This document shows, piece after piece, positions 33,062-41,535 of a stretch of 64,000 nt of DNA. The DNA is taken from contig CAAGKM010000043.1 of the NCBI GenBank assembly GCA_900770395.1, positions 284,544 through 348,543 on the forward strand. Direction: 5' to 3'. The position numbers and the translations under genes are program-made. Positions within the stretch are counted from its first letter, which is position 1, and every line of letters starts with the position of its first letter. The stretch comes from an uncultured Prevotella sp. (GTDB taxonomy: Bacteria > Bacteroidota > Bacteroidia > Bacteroidales > Bacteroidaceae). The notes under the pieces were generated by a model. It saw only the letters and a list, made by a program, of their open reading frames with translations, was not told the DNA's origin and ran no database searches.

Positions 33062-33730
33062 ATGATGAAACATATACTTTGTGCAATTACAGTAGCACTG
33101 GCATGCTCGGGCTGCGGTGGCGACAAGGCTCCGCAGAGGGAGATTGCCGTGGCTGTTGACACTGTGCCGATGATGGTGATGCAGATACAGAAATGCTCAA
33201 GGCTGTACACTGCCGAGTATAATGTGCGCAAGATAGTGACCCACGACGACGTGATGCGCCTCAAGGGCAACATCATGAACACGCCCGTGAACATAAAGCT
33301 GCCAGTCGGCGACCGCAAGATTGCCATTCCCATCAGTGCCAAGCTGAAGGCGTATATTGATTTCTCGCAGTTCTCAGACAAGAACATTGAGCGTGACGGT
33401 GACAAGATAACCATAATACTGCCCGACCCAAAGGTGGCTCTCACAAGCAGCAGCGTGGACCAGGAGAACATCCGTCAGTATGTGGCGCTTACACGCACCC
33501 ATTTCACTGATGCCGAAATGGCGCAGTATGAGAGTCAGGGGCGCAAGGCTATACTGCAGGATATTCCCTCGCTCGGCATCATCGAGATGGCAAAGGAGAA
33601 CTCGGCACGGGTGCTCGTGCCCATGCTCGTGCAGATGGGATATAAGGAGGAGAACATCACCGTGGCGTTCCGCAAGGAATACACCGTGGGCGACCTTACA
33701 CGAATATTGGAGAAAGGAACTGCGTTATGA
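33062..33730 (+). CDS. DUF4230 lipoprotein A
   Basis: About 222 residues from ATG at 33062 (a GTG one codon earlier is possible). Leader MMKHILCAITVALACSGC with Cys18. The DUF4230 body has LYTAEYNVRKIVTHDD, VNIKLPVGDRKIAIPISAKLKAYIDFSQFSD, DGDKITIILPDPKVALTSSS and a helical end with MAKENSARVLVPMLVQMGY. Predicted to be anchored in the envelope; function unknown. It overlaps by 4 nt a second DUF4230-type gene, so the two likely form a heteromeric pair. Confidence 0.85.
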   Translation: MMKHILCAITVALACSGCGGDKAPQREIAVAVDTVPMMVMQIQKCSRLYTAEYNVRKIVTHDDVMRLKGNIMNTPVNIKLPVGDRKIAIPISAKLKAYIDFSQFSDKNIERDGDKITIILPDPKVALTSSSVDQENIRQYVALTRTHFTDAEMAQYESQGRKAILQDIPSLGIIEMAKENSARVLVPMLVQMGYKEENITVAFRKEYTVGDLTRILEKGTAL

Positions 33731-34320
33731 TGATTTCAAAACTTAACAAACTTTACTCCGCACTCATTGCCATTGCGGTGATAGCCGTGGCTGGTGTGGT
33801 GATATGGCTCGGGTACGGCTTGGGCAAAAGCTCGCTGACAGTTGACACCGACGACAGCATTGAGGACACGCCGCTGCAGATAGAGAGCATGAGGGCGATA
33901 GGGCAGTGGGAGTTTCTTGCCGTTTCCGACGAGGAGATGGTGGACACCGTGCGCAAGGGAGTCTTTATCGACGACAAGCTGGCGCGAATCTACTACGGTA
34001 CACTGCGGTTGGGAGTGGATATGCAAAAACTGTCAGACGATGCGTTCCACCGTCAGGGCGACAGCATCACCGTAATGATGCCGGCAATACAGCTGCTCGA
34101 CGAAGAGTTTATAGACGAGACACGCACGAAGGCGTTTTTTGAGAGCGGCAAATGGACGCCTGCCGACCGTGGCGACCTTACTCGCCGTGCCTACAGGCTG
34201 ATGAAGCAGCATTGTCTCACCAGCGAGAATATCGCCGCAGCGCAGGCTAATGCCGAAAGTCAGATGAGGCAGATGATGCGCACATTAGGATATGAACATG
34301 TGAAGATTGTTTTTCAATGA
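33727..34320 (+). CDS. DUF4230-type membrane protein B
   Basis: 197 residues with an N-terminal membrane anchor (LYSALIAIAVIAVAGVVIWL) instead of a lipid anchor. The body follows the same plan as protein A: QWEFLAVSDEEMVDTVRKGV, IYYGTLRLGVDMQKLSDDAF, GDSITVMMPAIQLLDEEFID and a C-terminal helix (QANAESQMRQMMRTLGYEHV). Coupled to gene A through an ATGA overlap and probably cotranscribed with queA 16 nt further on. Confidence 0.8.
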   Translation: MMISKLNKLYSALIAIAVIAVAGVVIWLGYGLGKSSLTVDTDDSIEDTPLQIESMRAIGQWEFLAVSDEEMVDTVRKGVFIDDKLARIYYGTLRLGVDMQKLSDDAFHRQGDSITVMMPAIQLLDEEFIDETRTKAFFESGKWTPADRGDLTRRAYRLMKQHCLTSENIAAAQANAESQMRQMMRTLGYEHVKIVFQ

Positions 34321-34335
34321 TAATTTTAAAAGAAA

Positions 34336-35562
34336 ATGGATACTCCTAAACACATAAAGATTTCAGACTATAATTATGACCTCGCCGACGAGCGGATTGC
34401 AAAGTTTCCGCTGGCACAGCGCGACCAGTCAAAACTGCTTGTCTACCGTCACGGTGAGGTGAGGCACACCACATTCTGCAACCTTCCCGAATATCTGCCG
34501 GAGGGTGCGCTGATGGTGTTCAACAACACGAAGGTGATTCAGGCGCGTATGCACTTCCGCAAGGAGACGGGGGCGCTCATTGAGATATTCCTGCTTGAGC
34601 CTGCCGCTCCTGCCGACTATGAACTGATGTTCCAGACACGCAGCCGATGCTCGTGGCTCTGTCTGGTGGGCAACCTGAAGAAGTGGAAGGGCGGTACGTT
34701 GAGCCGCACGTTTAATGTTGGCGGAACAGAGGTTACGCTCACAGCCACTCGTGGCGAGGAGCACCCCACAAGCCATTGCATACACTTTGAGTGGCAGGTA
34801 AAAGGAGACAGTGAAGTATCGTTTGCGGAGATTCTCGATGCCGTGGGCGAATTGCCCATTCCTCCGTACCTTAACCGCAAGACCGAGGAAAGCGACAAGA
34901 CCACCTATCAGACCGTTTACTCAAAAATAAAAGGCAGTGTTGCGGCTCCCACCGCCGGACTGCACTTCACTCCTGCCGTGCTTGCTGCTCTCGATGCTGC
35001 GGGCATCGACCGTGAGGAGCTTACCCTGCACGTGGGAGCAGGAACATTCAAGCCTGTAAAGAGTGAGGAAATAGAGGGGCACGAGATGCACACTGAATAT
35101 GTGGCGGTGACACGTGCCACGATAGAAAAACTCATACGTCACAACGGTGCTGCCATTGCCGTGGGGACCACCAGCGTGCGCACCCTTGAGAGTCTTTACT
35201 ACATGGGACTACGTCTGAGCAAGAATCCAAACCTGAGCGAGGAGGAACTGCACATCAATCAGTGGGAACCTTACGAAACCGAGGCAACGCTGACCGCCGT
35301 AGAGTCGTTGCGCCACATTCTCGACTACCTCGACCGCAACAAACGCAACACTCTGCACAGCAGCACTCAGATAATCATTGCCCCGGGCTATGAATACAAG
35401 ATAGTGAAGATGCTTGTCACCAACTTCCACCAGCCGCAGAGCACACTGCTGCTCCTTGTCAGCGCATTTGTAAAGGGTGACTGGCGAAAAATCTACGACT
35501 ATGCTCTCGCCAACGGTTTCCGTTTCCTGAGCTATGGCGACAGCTCACTGCTTATACCGTAA
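34336..35562 (+). CDS. queA: S-adenosylmethionine:tRNA ribosyltransferase-isomerase
   Basis: 408 residues. QueA transfers the ribosyl part of SAM to preQ1-tRNA to make epoxyqueuosine. Motifs seen: DYNYDLADERIAKFPLAQRD, SKLLVY, MVFNNTKVIQARMHF, IEIFLLEP, GELPIPPYL, YQTVYSKIKGSVAAPTAGLH, LTLHVGAGTFKPV, HTEYVAVT, AIAVGTTSVRTLESL and TNFHQPQSTLLLLVSAF. Slightly longer than the E. coli enzyme (356 residues), as usual in Bacteroidetes. Directly downstream of the DUF4230 pair. Confidence 0.95.
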   Translation: MDTPKHIKISDYNYDLADERIAKFPLAQRDQSKLLVYRHGEVRHTTFCNLPEYLPEGALMVFNNTKVIQARMHFRKETGALIEIFLLEPAAPADYELMFQTRSRCSWLCLVGNLKKWKGGTLSRTFNVGGTEVTLTATRGEEHPTSHCIHFEWQVKGDSEVSFAEILDAVGELPIPPYLNRKTEESDKTTYQTVYSKIKGSVAAPTAGLHFTPAVLAALDAAGIDREELTLHVGAGTFKPVKSEEIEGHEMHTEYVAVTRATIEKLIRHNGAAIAVGTTSVRTLESLYYMGLRLSKNPNLSEEELHINQWEPYETEATLTAVESLRHILDYLDRNKRNTLHSSTQIIIAPGYEYKIVKMLVTNFHQPQSTLLLLVSAFVKGDWRKIYDYALANGFRFLSYGDSSLLIP

Positions 35563-35565
35563 TTC

Positions 35566-36147
35566 ATGGATACATACAAAACGATAACATCAGCCATTGG
35601 CGAGGGATATTACACAGAGAAGCGCAGTAAATTCTACGCCTTTGCCCATCATGTGGAGACGGTGGAGCAGATAAAGGATATCATCGCCTCATACCGCAAG
35701 AAATACTATGATGCCCGCCACGTGTGCTATGCCTATATGCTTGGTGCAGATCGCACCGAGTTTCGTGCCAACGACGACGGTGAGCCCAGCAGCACTGCCG
35801 GCAAGCCCATCCTCGGACAGATAAACAGCCGTGAGCTTACCGACATTCTCGTGGTGGTGATACGCTATTACGGCGGTGTGAACCTTGGCACAGGCGGACT
35901 TATCGTTGCCTATCGTGAGGCTGCCTCTGACGCCATTGTCCATTGCTTAGTGGAGGAACGCTTAGTGGAGGAAATCATCACCTACGACTTCCCCTACGTT
36001 ATGATGAACGATGTTATGAAAGTTGTGAAGGACATGCAGCCTCGCATCGTCAGTCAGCAGTACGACAACACCTGCACCATCAGACTTGCCATAAAGAAGA
36101 GCATGGCACAACCGCTGCGCGACCGTCTGGCAAAACTGGCATTCTGA
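35566..36147 (+). CDS. YigZ/IMPACT family protein
   Basis: 193 residues. The family signature is clear: GEGYYTEKRSKFYAFAHHV, YDARHVCYAYMLG, DDGEPSSTAGKPIL, VVVIRYYGGVNLGTGGLI, AYREAA, followed by a small ferredoxin-like C-terminal domain (ITYDFPYVMMNDVMKVVKDM). These proteins are thought to bind nucleic acid or interact with translation factors; the function in bacteria is not settled. It begins 4 nt after queA and is convergent with the ADP-ribosylglycohydrolase gene. Confidence 0.92.
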   Translation: MDTYKTITSAIGEGYYTEKRSKFYAFAHHVETVEQIKDIIASYRKKYYDARHVCYAYMLGADRTEFRANDDGEPSSTAGKPILGQINSRELTDILVVVIRYYGGVNLGTGGLIVAYREAASDAIVHCLVEERLVEEIITYDFPYVMMNDVMKVVKDMQPRIVSQQYDNTCTIRLAIKKSMAQPLRDRLAKLAF

Positions 36148-36161
36148 CGCTTTTTATATAT

Positions 36162-36956
36162 TTACTTGCCACAGTAAACATTCTCAAACTCCTTTATTAT
36201 GCCAAGAAACTCCTCAGGGAGATAATCCATAGCCTTATCTCTGATATCGTCTGGCACTCCATAATACGCCTCCGCGATACTTCCAGTGATACACCCGATT
36301 GTGTCGCTGTCACCTCCGATGGAGATGGCATTGCGGATACAATCCTCAAAGTCCTCACCGTCGAGGAATGCCACAATGGATTGTGGAACACTGTCCTGAC
36401 AAGTGCCACCCCATTCGTATGTGGGACGTATCCCGTCGCAGGTGAATTGCAGGTCGTAATCAAAGAGTCTCTCTATCTCTGTGCGAATCTCTTCCTTTCC
36501 ACATCTCTGTCTTGCCATCATAATTGCAAGTGCCGTTGCCTGTGCGCCCTTAATTCCCTCTGGATGATTATGAGTACATTCCGCGCTCTCCTTTGCCTTG
36601 GCAAGCACTCCTTCTTTTGTGTCGAAAGCCCAGCCTACAGGTCCCACACGCATAGCCGATCCATTGCCGCAACTGTTATACGGACGGTAATCATTCTTCA
36701 TTATCGTACGGACTGCCCACAATTTGAACCGTCCTCCATATCCTCCCATCGGCCAAGGATATTTCTCAGCGTATTTAGCATAATAATGTGCCACATCCCC
36801 ACCGTGCAGAATCCAGTCGGCTGTGGCGACCGTCAGAATACTGTCATCCGTGTAACTGCCAACGGGTGAGAACAGCTCAAACTCCTTTGTCTTAATGTTG
36901 TGCGGCGTAAACTCATACACACTACCCACAATGTCACCAATAATACTTCCTATCAT
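36162..36956 (-). CDS. ADP-ribosylglycohydrolase family protein
   Basis: 264 residues, ARH/DraG fold. MIGSIIGDIVGSVYEFTPHN is the typical N-terminus, GSYTDDSILTVATADW holds the first metal-binding Asp pair, NGSAMRVGPVGWAFDT is the loop found in the family, and GGDSDTIGCITGSIAEAYYG holds the second metal motif. It is expected to remove ADP-ribose from a protein, nucleic acid or small molecule using two divalent ions. It lies 32 nt downstream of a NrtR-like regulator with a Nudix domain, so it is likely controlled by ADP-ribose or a related metabolite. Confidence 0.92.
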   Translation of the reverse strand: MIGSIIGDIVGSVYEFTPHNIKTKEFELFSPVGSYTDDSILTVATADWILHGGDVAHYYAKYAEKYPWPMGGYGGRFKLWAVRTIMKNDYRPYNSCGNGSAMRVGPVGWAFDTKEGVLAKAKESAECTHNHPEGIKGAQATALAIMMARQRCGKEEIRTEIERLFDYDLQFTCDGIRPTYEWGGTCQDSVPQSIVAFLDGEDFEDCIRNAISIGGDSDTIGCITGSIAEAYYGVPDDIRDKAMDYLPEEFLGIIKEFENVYCGK

Positions 36957-36988
36957 GATCGTATGTTTTTAGGTTATAATTTCTGTTT

Positions 36989-37684
36989 TTAAAACTCTAA
37001 TCTGAAACCTTTTTGTTTCAGTTCCTCATACTTATTCTTATTAAAGCGGAAAAGGAATGCCTCCTTCTTTTGTGTCGGGTTCACGGTCTCCTCCTGCTGT
37101 TCAAGAATTTCCAGCCGCTTCATCTTGTTGTAGAAGTTGCGGCGGTCAAAACGTATGTCAAGTATTGCCTCATAGAGATTCTGCAGTTCCCTGATGGTGA
37201 ACTCCTCGGGCAGCAGCTCAAAGCCCACAGGCTCAAAATGTATCTGCTGGCGCAATGCCTGCTCTGCCTTACGCAGTATCTGGTCGTGGTCGAACGCTAA
37301 CTGCGGCACTTCGTCCAAGGCAAACCACCGTGCGTCGGCAGCATCATCACCGCCCTTCACCTCCTGCATCCTCACCAAGGCATAATAGGCAATGGTTATC
37401 ACCCGTTCACGAGGGTCGCGCTCGGGAGCGGTGAACGTATGAAACTGTCGGATATAAGCCCCAGTTAGTCCCGTCTCCTCATGCAACTCACGCAGCGCAC
37501 CCTCCTCAGCACTCTCGTCCATCTGCATAAAACCTCCGGGGAATGCCCATCGTCCCTTATACGGCTCTACGCCACGCTGCACTAACAGTACCCTCAACTT
37601 TGTGCCGTCGAAACCGAAAATCACACAGTCGGTCGTTACACTCGGATGAGGATATTTATAGCAATATTTCAGCTCATTTTCCAT
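36989..37684 (-). CDS. NrtR-like Nudix/winged-helix regulator
   Basis: 231 residues from the ATG at 37684 (MENELKYCYKYPHPS); the longer frame starts upstream of the promoter. A Nudix domain (about 15-150) has a complete Nudix box, GGFMQMDESAEEGALREL then HEETGL. A C-terminal winged helix (about 155-225: EFTIRELQNLYEAILDIRFD RRNFYNKM) has the form of NrtR/AraR regulators, which bind DNA and release on ADP-ribose or, in some lines, another ligand. It sits upstream of an ADP-ribosylglycohydrolase gene. Two copies of a 14-bp motif flank its promoter. Confidence 0.9.
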   Translation of the reverse strand: MENELKYCYKYPHPSVTTDCVIFGFDGTKLRVLLVQRGVEPYKGRWAFPGGFMQMDESAEEGALRELHEETGLTGAYIRQFHTFTAPERDPRERVITIAYYALVRMQEVKGGDDAADARWFALDEVPQLAFDHDQILRKAEQALRQQIHFEPVGFELLPEEFTIRELQNLYEAILDIRFDRRNFYNKMKRLEILEQQEETVNPTQKKEAFLFRFNKNKYEELKQKGFRLEF

Positions 37685-37708
37685 ATTACATTGCTCATTT
37701 ATACTTCT

Positions 37709-37784
37709 TGCGTAAAATTTACTCTTCTTTTTGCAAAGGTAATACATTTATTTTATATCACCAAACGTTCTGCGTAAAAATTAC
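37709..37784 (-). promoter_or_regulatory. NrtR-like gene promoter with two direct operator-like repeats
   Basis: TAccTTTG on the minus strand (37734-37741) lies between tgcgtaaaatttac (37709-37722) and tgcgtaaaaattac (37771-37784), 62 bp apart. Autoregulation by the product of the gene downstream is the simplest reading. Confidence 0.65.
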
Positions 37785-38003
37785 ACAACAAGGTTAAAAT
37801 ATAGAAAAACAAACATTTCAGCATCTTTTTATGTTTCTCCTCATTTTTTATAGACATCACACTGTCAACAGTTCCAAATGAGAAAAGACATTTGCAATTA
37901 ATGAACAAATTCTTCCCAAATCTAAAACAGTAAAATGATGTTAGATTTAGGAAGAACAGTCATAAATTATAAAAATTCCTTTTATAAAATCTACTTTCTA
38001 CAT
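37785..38003. other. intergenic stretch with a terminator hairpin
   Basis: AT-rich, no gene seen. A 16-bp stem with one mismatch (37910-37925 with 37941-37956) lies just past the stop of the vWA-like lipoprotein gene and probably terminates that operon, although its T-run is weak. Confidence 0.6.
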
Positions 38004-38864
38004 TTATTTAAAGAAATTATCTATTATTGTACGTGTATCAGATGGCATACCTGTTTCTGAGACAGTGTAATGTTTTATTTCCATATTTTTTAGCCAATCC
38101 TCAAGTGTGGAAATAAGTTTTGCTTGTCGGATTGGTTTACCTGGATTTATTTCAAGCATCAACACTTCAAGATTGTCAAGTCCTTTACGTGGTGCCATAA
38201 GTGACAATTCAGGTACGCTATCTATCAATTTTGGCAATACATAACTGTATGAATTACCGTCATTTAGAGTGTTACTTTCATGATATATATAACCATCGGT
38301 AAGTACCACAAGTACATTACGATAATCTTTACGAATACATAGGTCATCAACCTTGGCGTTTTTATTGCAGAAAAATCCCCAAATGTCACTTCCAAGCCAT
38401 TGTCGGGCTTTCAATGTTTGATTGTATATCAAAGAGAGACTTTTTGAGAAATCGTCTTTCATAGACATTAGTTTTTTCTTTTTACCTCCAGGTTCTGTTA
38501 TTTTTGCCATGTCTACATTGAGATTCGCAGCTATTGTCGCAATATCAGAAGTATTAGGAGTTGGATGGAAAAGTATTTGAAAATGATCTTTACTTTCACT
38601 TATTTTATGTACAATACATGTGTCTATAAACAAATCTAAAAGGGCATTTACTATTGCCGTGTCACGTGTCATTTGTGATACAGGAAAATTTCCATTACAC
38701 GTACTGTCCAGTCGATCAGACAAATCGAGAAAGACCGATAGATTTAATGGAGTCGGTTTTGACTTCGGTTCGTTGTTTCCTTTGCATGATGAAATTGACA
38801 ATGCTGCAACGATTGAAAATAGAAATGCTGCAACCGATAATTGTGCCATGATTCTTTTTTTCAT
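38004..38864 (-). CDS. lipoprotein with a vWA-like domain
   Basis: 286 residues. Leader MKKRIMAQLSVAAFLFSIVA, Cys27 after LSISS. The mature part begins with LNLSVFLDLSDRLDS, resembling the first strand and MIDAS-like DxSxR motif of von Willebrand A domains, and later has VLVVLTDGYIYHESN, the usual central strand with TDG. About residues 250-286 form a final helical segment. It is the last gene of a three-gene minus-strand unit with a coiled-coil membrane protein and a TerB-like protein. The vWA call is by pattern only; no direct function is known. Confidence 0.7.
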   Translation of the reverse strand: MKKRIMAQLSVAAFLFSIVAALSISSCKGNNEPKSKPTPLNLSVFLDLSDRLDSTCNGNFPVSQMTRDTAIVNALLDLFIDTCIVHKISESKDHFQILFHPTPNTSDIATIAANLNVDMAKITEPGGKKKKLMSMKDDFSKSLSLIYNQTLKARQWLGSDIWGFFCNKNAKVDDLCIRKDYRNVLVVLTDGYIYHESNTLNDGNSYSYVLPKLIDSVPELSLMAPRKGLDNLEVLMLEINPGKPIRQAKLISTLEDWLKNMEIKHYTVSETGMPSDTRTIIDNFFK

Positions 38865-38888
38865 AATTTTTTGTTTAATTGTTATACG

Positions 38889-40037
38889 TTACTGAACTGC
38901 AAATAATACATTCATTGTATTATCATAAATAGCTTTGGTTTGATTCTGCTGTTCCTGTCCCAGCCCTAATGCTGGCATAAGTTGAATCCAACCAGCATGG
39001 AAATCAGACAAAGCTGCTTTTATTATCTGTATGTCGATGTGTATGTCTTCTGCTAAAGACCTCGTCAACTGTTGTTTCTGGTTTTCCAAATCTGTTATCT
39101 TATTCTTTGTTCTCAGCAAATCTTCCTTTTTATCTGCGATTTTGGCTTTCACATCATTTATTTTATTTTCTATCTTCAGAATTTCCTTTCTGTTAGATCT
39201 TATATTTTCATATGCTGTAATAGTCATATCGAATACGACACCCCATATTATATATGCAACAAATCCACAAAAGATAACACCCCATACGTGTAAGTCAGCA
39301 AGAGCCATTGATATAGAATACGGTGAAACTTCTTTTAGTTGGTTCATAGCCCATTCATTATATTCCATTTCTGCAATATTATAAGCCAAAATGCAGTCAA
39401 AGAAAAATGTTGCAATCAATACAGCTCCTATTTTCACATATTTCATTTTGTTTTCTTGCACAGCGAAGAAATGTAGGGCATATCCAAGACCGAAAAAGAT
39501 TATAGGAGCAAAGTATATTGTGAACATATCCATCAGTCCTTTGAATCCTTTTTCAAAAGTTTGGGTATAAAACATGAAAAGATAAACTGTAAGTGGTAAT
39601 AAAATGATGCATCCCACCATCATTTTAATACGCGCCGTCTTGTTTATTTCACCATGCTGATTTTTAGCTTCCACTAATTGCTCGTCAAGTTTTGCCTTTG
39701 TTTCCTCATAACCGTTTATGACACCTTCTGTGTGATTCTTATTTTCCGTTTCCTTATTGATATTAGTTTCCGCTATATCTATCTTATTTCTAATATCTGT
39801 CTTACGTTGTGTCTGCAGTTGTTCATCTTCTATCTGTCGCTGTTTTTCTGCATTATACACTTTTTGTAACATAGCACTAAAAGCAGTAATGCTACCTGTA
39901 ACCTTACCACAAATTCGTGTTCCATATTGTATATAGGTTTCTGCAGGACGTTTAGAGTCAGAGTTGGGTGTCGGAACAGTAACCGTTGATGATGGTTCTT
40001 GTTGCTTTGTTGTTTTAAATATTTTACTAATTTCCAT
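38889..40037 (-). CDS. coiled-coil membrane protein with four spans
   Basis: 382 residues, family not recognised. Residues about 60-135 are a charged coiled coil (KVYNAEKQRQIEDEQLQTQR and following). Then come four hydrophobic spans at about 139-157, 175-192, 202-220 and 250-270 (MVGCIILLPLTVYLFMFYTQ, FAPIIFFGLGYALHFFAV, IGAVLIATFFFDCILAYNIA, GVIFCGFVAYIIWGVVFDMT). A second coiled coil covers about 280-340 (NRKEILKIENKINDVKAKIA). A membrane scaffold with cytoplasmic coiled coils on both sides is plausible. Between the TerB-like gene (6-nt gap) and the vWA-like lipoprotein gene (24-nt gap). Confidence 0.75.
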   Translation of the reverse strand: MEISKIFKTTKQQEPSSTVTVPTPNSDSKRPAETYIQYGTRICGKVTGSITAFSAMLQKVYNAEKQRQIEDEQLQTQRKTDIRNKIDIAETNINKETENKNHTEGVINGYEETKAKLDEQLVEAKNQHGEINKTARIKMMVGCIILLPLTVYLFMFYTQTFEKGFKGLMDMFTIYFAPIIFFGLGYALHFFAVQENKMKYVKIGAVLIATFFFDCILAYNIAEMEYNEWAMNQLKEVSPYSISMALADLHVWGVIFCGFVAYIIWGVVFDMTITAYENIRSNRKEILKIENKINDVKAKIADKKEDLLRTKNKITDLENQKQQLTRSLAEDIHIDIQIIKAALSDFHAGWIQLMPALGLGQEQQNQTKAIYDNTMNVLFAVQ

Positions 40038-40043
40038 AATATG

Positions 40044-40439
40044 TTAGTTATTGTTTATTTCCTGTATAACTTCTTGAACCGGAACCTTAGACTTTACCTT
40101 ATCCAAAATATATTGAACGATGGCATTCAGATTCTGCTCTTCAAACCCCATTCGCAAAGCATATTTGCGCATAAGGCTTTTTTCTGATTCCTCTATTATT
40201 CCGTCAGCCCATGCCACCTCTCCCATCTGGTATAACAACTCTATTTTCCCAGATTTTGTTTCTGGTAGAATGAAAGATGTTCCAGAATCACGTACGGTTG
40301 ACATGATTTCTTCAGACGATAGACCATAATTCTCTCTGCCAATACGATAGATTGTTTCTAATTCACGACTGTCTACAACTCCATCAGCAAGAATCATACA
40401 ATACAGTCCCATAAATCGGGATTTTAATTTCTCTTCCAT
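40044..40439 (-). CDS. TerB-like protein
   Basis: 131 residues from the ATG at 40439 (MEEKLKSRFMGLYCMILADG); the frame extends 17 codons upstream but without conservation expected of the fold. The TerB-like pattern is visible: ADGVVDSRELETIYRIGREN, a central helix pair, EVAWADGIIEESEKSLMRKY and ALRMGFEEQNL. TerB-fold proteins are small all-helical acidic proteins linked with tellurite/stress and membrane-associated systems. Start of a three-gene unit; the leader of about 340 nt contains a large imperfect hairpin. Confidence 0.75.
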   Translation of the reverse strand: MEEKLKSRFMGLYCMILADGVVDSRELETIYRIGRENYGLSSEEIMSTVRDSGTSFILPETKSGKIELLYQMGEVAWADGIIEESEKSLMRKYALRMGFEEQNLNAIVQYILDKVKSKVPVQEVIQEINNN

Positions 40440-40497
40440 AATCTTTTTTCTTTTTGCGACATTAGGCAAAAAGAAAGGTGTGAAATCCACCTGTTGC

Positions 40498-40615
40498 TAC
40501 TCCTTGGTATCGCCAAACACCCGTATCCATACAACAGTGAAGCCCACACCACACGGTGCAAGCATTCACTTTCTACTGTTGATGGATACTTTGAAATTTG
40601 GCGATTTTCGGAGTA
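40498..40615. repeat. large imperfect inverted repeat in the TerB-operon leader
   Basis: Arms 40498-40541 and about 40565-40615 share tactcc, atcgccaaa, tatccat, caacagt and gaa blocks in mirror order, giving about 35 pairs with small gaps and a central loop of about 25 nt. It is inside the predicted leader of the TerB-like gene. Confidence 0.75.
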
Positions 40616-40782
40616 CATCAAGTAAAAGTAAACACTTTCTTTTCTCTTATGTCTTTGTTAAACTGTTATTTTTTCATTCGCTACTTTTTATATTGTTATT
40701 ATTTCGTTTGTATACCTTGTTATTATAATCAGAATAAAAGCATTGCAAATAAACTGATAAAGGAACCTCGCTAATTTGTCGG

Positions 40783-40790
40783 CAAAGATA
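40783..40790 (-). promoter_or_regulatory. promoter of the TerB/coiled-coil/vWA unit
   Basis: TAtcTTTG then C on the minus strand. The surrounding 22 bp (ctaatttgtcggcaaagatagt) is identical to that at the toxin-antitoxin promoter, 41516-41537. Confidence 0.65.
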
Positions 40791-40885
40791 GTAATTATTT
40801 TTGATTTACACAAATGTAAAGACAAAAAATATCGGAAAGGTACAAATTTTACCCACTGCGCTCTGGCGAGCTGACACGGCAGAAA

Positions 40886-41230
40886 TTAGTGTTCAATTAC
40901 AGAATGTATGAGAGAACGAAGGAATACATCTGAAACATTTTCTATCTCAGTCTTATCATACATAGTAAGAAGAATAATCTTTGTATACCCTTCCTCTGTT
41001 ACTATTGTTTTATATGTTATTATTCTACCTCCGCCACTTTTGCCTTTTCCTTTTGAGGCAATGGAAATACGGACCTTTCGCAGTCCATGTCCTAAATCTG
41101 TGCCGAGCTCCGGATTGTTTTTAATTTCAGAAACAAAATCTTTCAGATCGGAAATCAAAGACTTATATTTCTTTGACAATCTTTTGGCATCCTTGGAAAA
41201 CTGAGGGTGATACGATATTCTGACATCCAT
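40886..41230 (-). CDS. RelE/ParE-superfamily toxin
   Basis: 114 residues. The fold pattern fits: ISYHPQFSKDAKRLSKKYKS and LISDLKDFVSEIKNNPELGT (two helices), LGHGLRKVRISIASKGKGKSG GG, RIITYKTIV, IILLTMYDKTEIENVSD. The basic GLRKVRI..SKGKGKSGG segment is typical of the Bacteroidetes RelE/HigB-like branch. Such toxins cleave mRNA on the ribosome or, for ParE, act on gyrase; which applies cannot be decided here. Paired with an antitoxin gene 2 nt upstream. Confidence 0.82.
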   Translation of the reverse strand: MDVRISYHPQFSKDAKRLSKKYKSLISDLKDFVSEIKNNPELGTDLGHGLRKVRISIASKGKGKSGGGRIITYKTIVTEEGYTKIILLTMYDKTEIENVSDVFLRSLIHSVIEH

Positions 41231-41232
41231 AG

Positions 41233-41490
41233 CTATGATTCTAAATCCTTAAACAATTCGGATATATCAGGAAATTCCTTTCCCTCCTTTTCTGCTTTCA
41301 GAACATCGCGGTAAGCAGGAGCCAGAGTCTCGCTTACAAATCTCTCCCCTTCCTCTTTCGACAGGATATTATCGTCGGAAATTTGGTATTTATTCGCATC
41401 AACAACAGATACCCCGCTCATATTCTTCAGCATTTCAAGCAAGCGAGGCATTATGCTATTGTCTTGAATGTTTAATGTCAATGTTGTCAT
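41233..41490 (-). CDS. antitoxin of the RelE/ParE-type pair
   Basis: 85 residues. The short N-terminal part (MTTLTLNIQDNSIMPRLLEM LKNM) looks like a strand-helix dimerisation element, and the charged C-terminal helical tail (SKEEGERFVSETLAPAYRDV, then EGKEFPDISELFKDLE) is what commonly wraps a RelE-like toxin. It lies 2 nt upstream of the toxin gene, in the usual antitoxin-first order. Two promoters precede it (41528-41535 and 41643-41673). Confidence 0.8.
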   Translation of the reverse strand: MTTLTLNIQDNSIMPRLLEMLKNMSGVSVVDANKYQISDDNILSKEEGERFVSETLAPAYRDVLKAEKEGKEFPDISELFKDLES

Positions 41491-41527
41491 AATCGTATCT
41501 CCTAATAAAACTTCTCTAATTTGTCGG

Positions 41528-41535
41528 CAAAGATA
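41528..41535 (-). promoter_or_regulatory. toxin-antitoxin proximal promoter
   Basis: TAtcTTTG then C on the minus strand; identical 22-bp context at the TerB-unit promoter (40771-40792). Confidence 0.6.
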
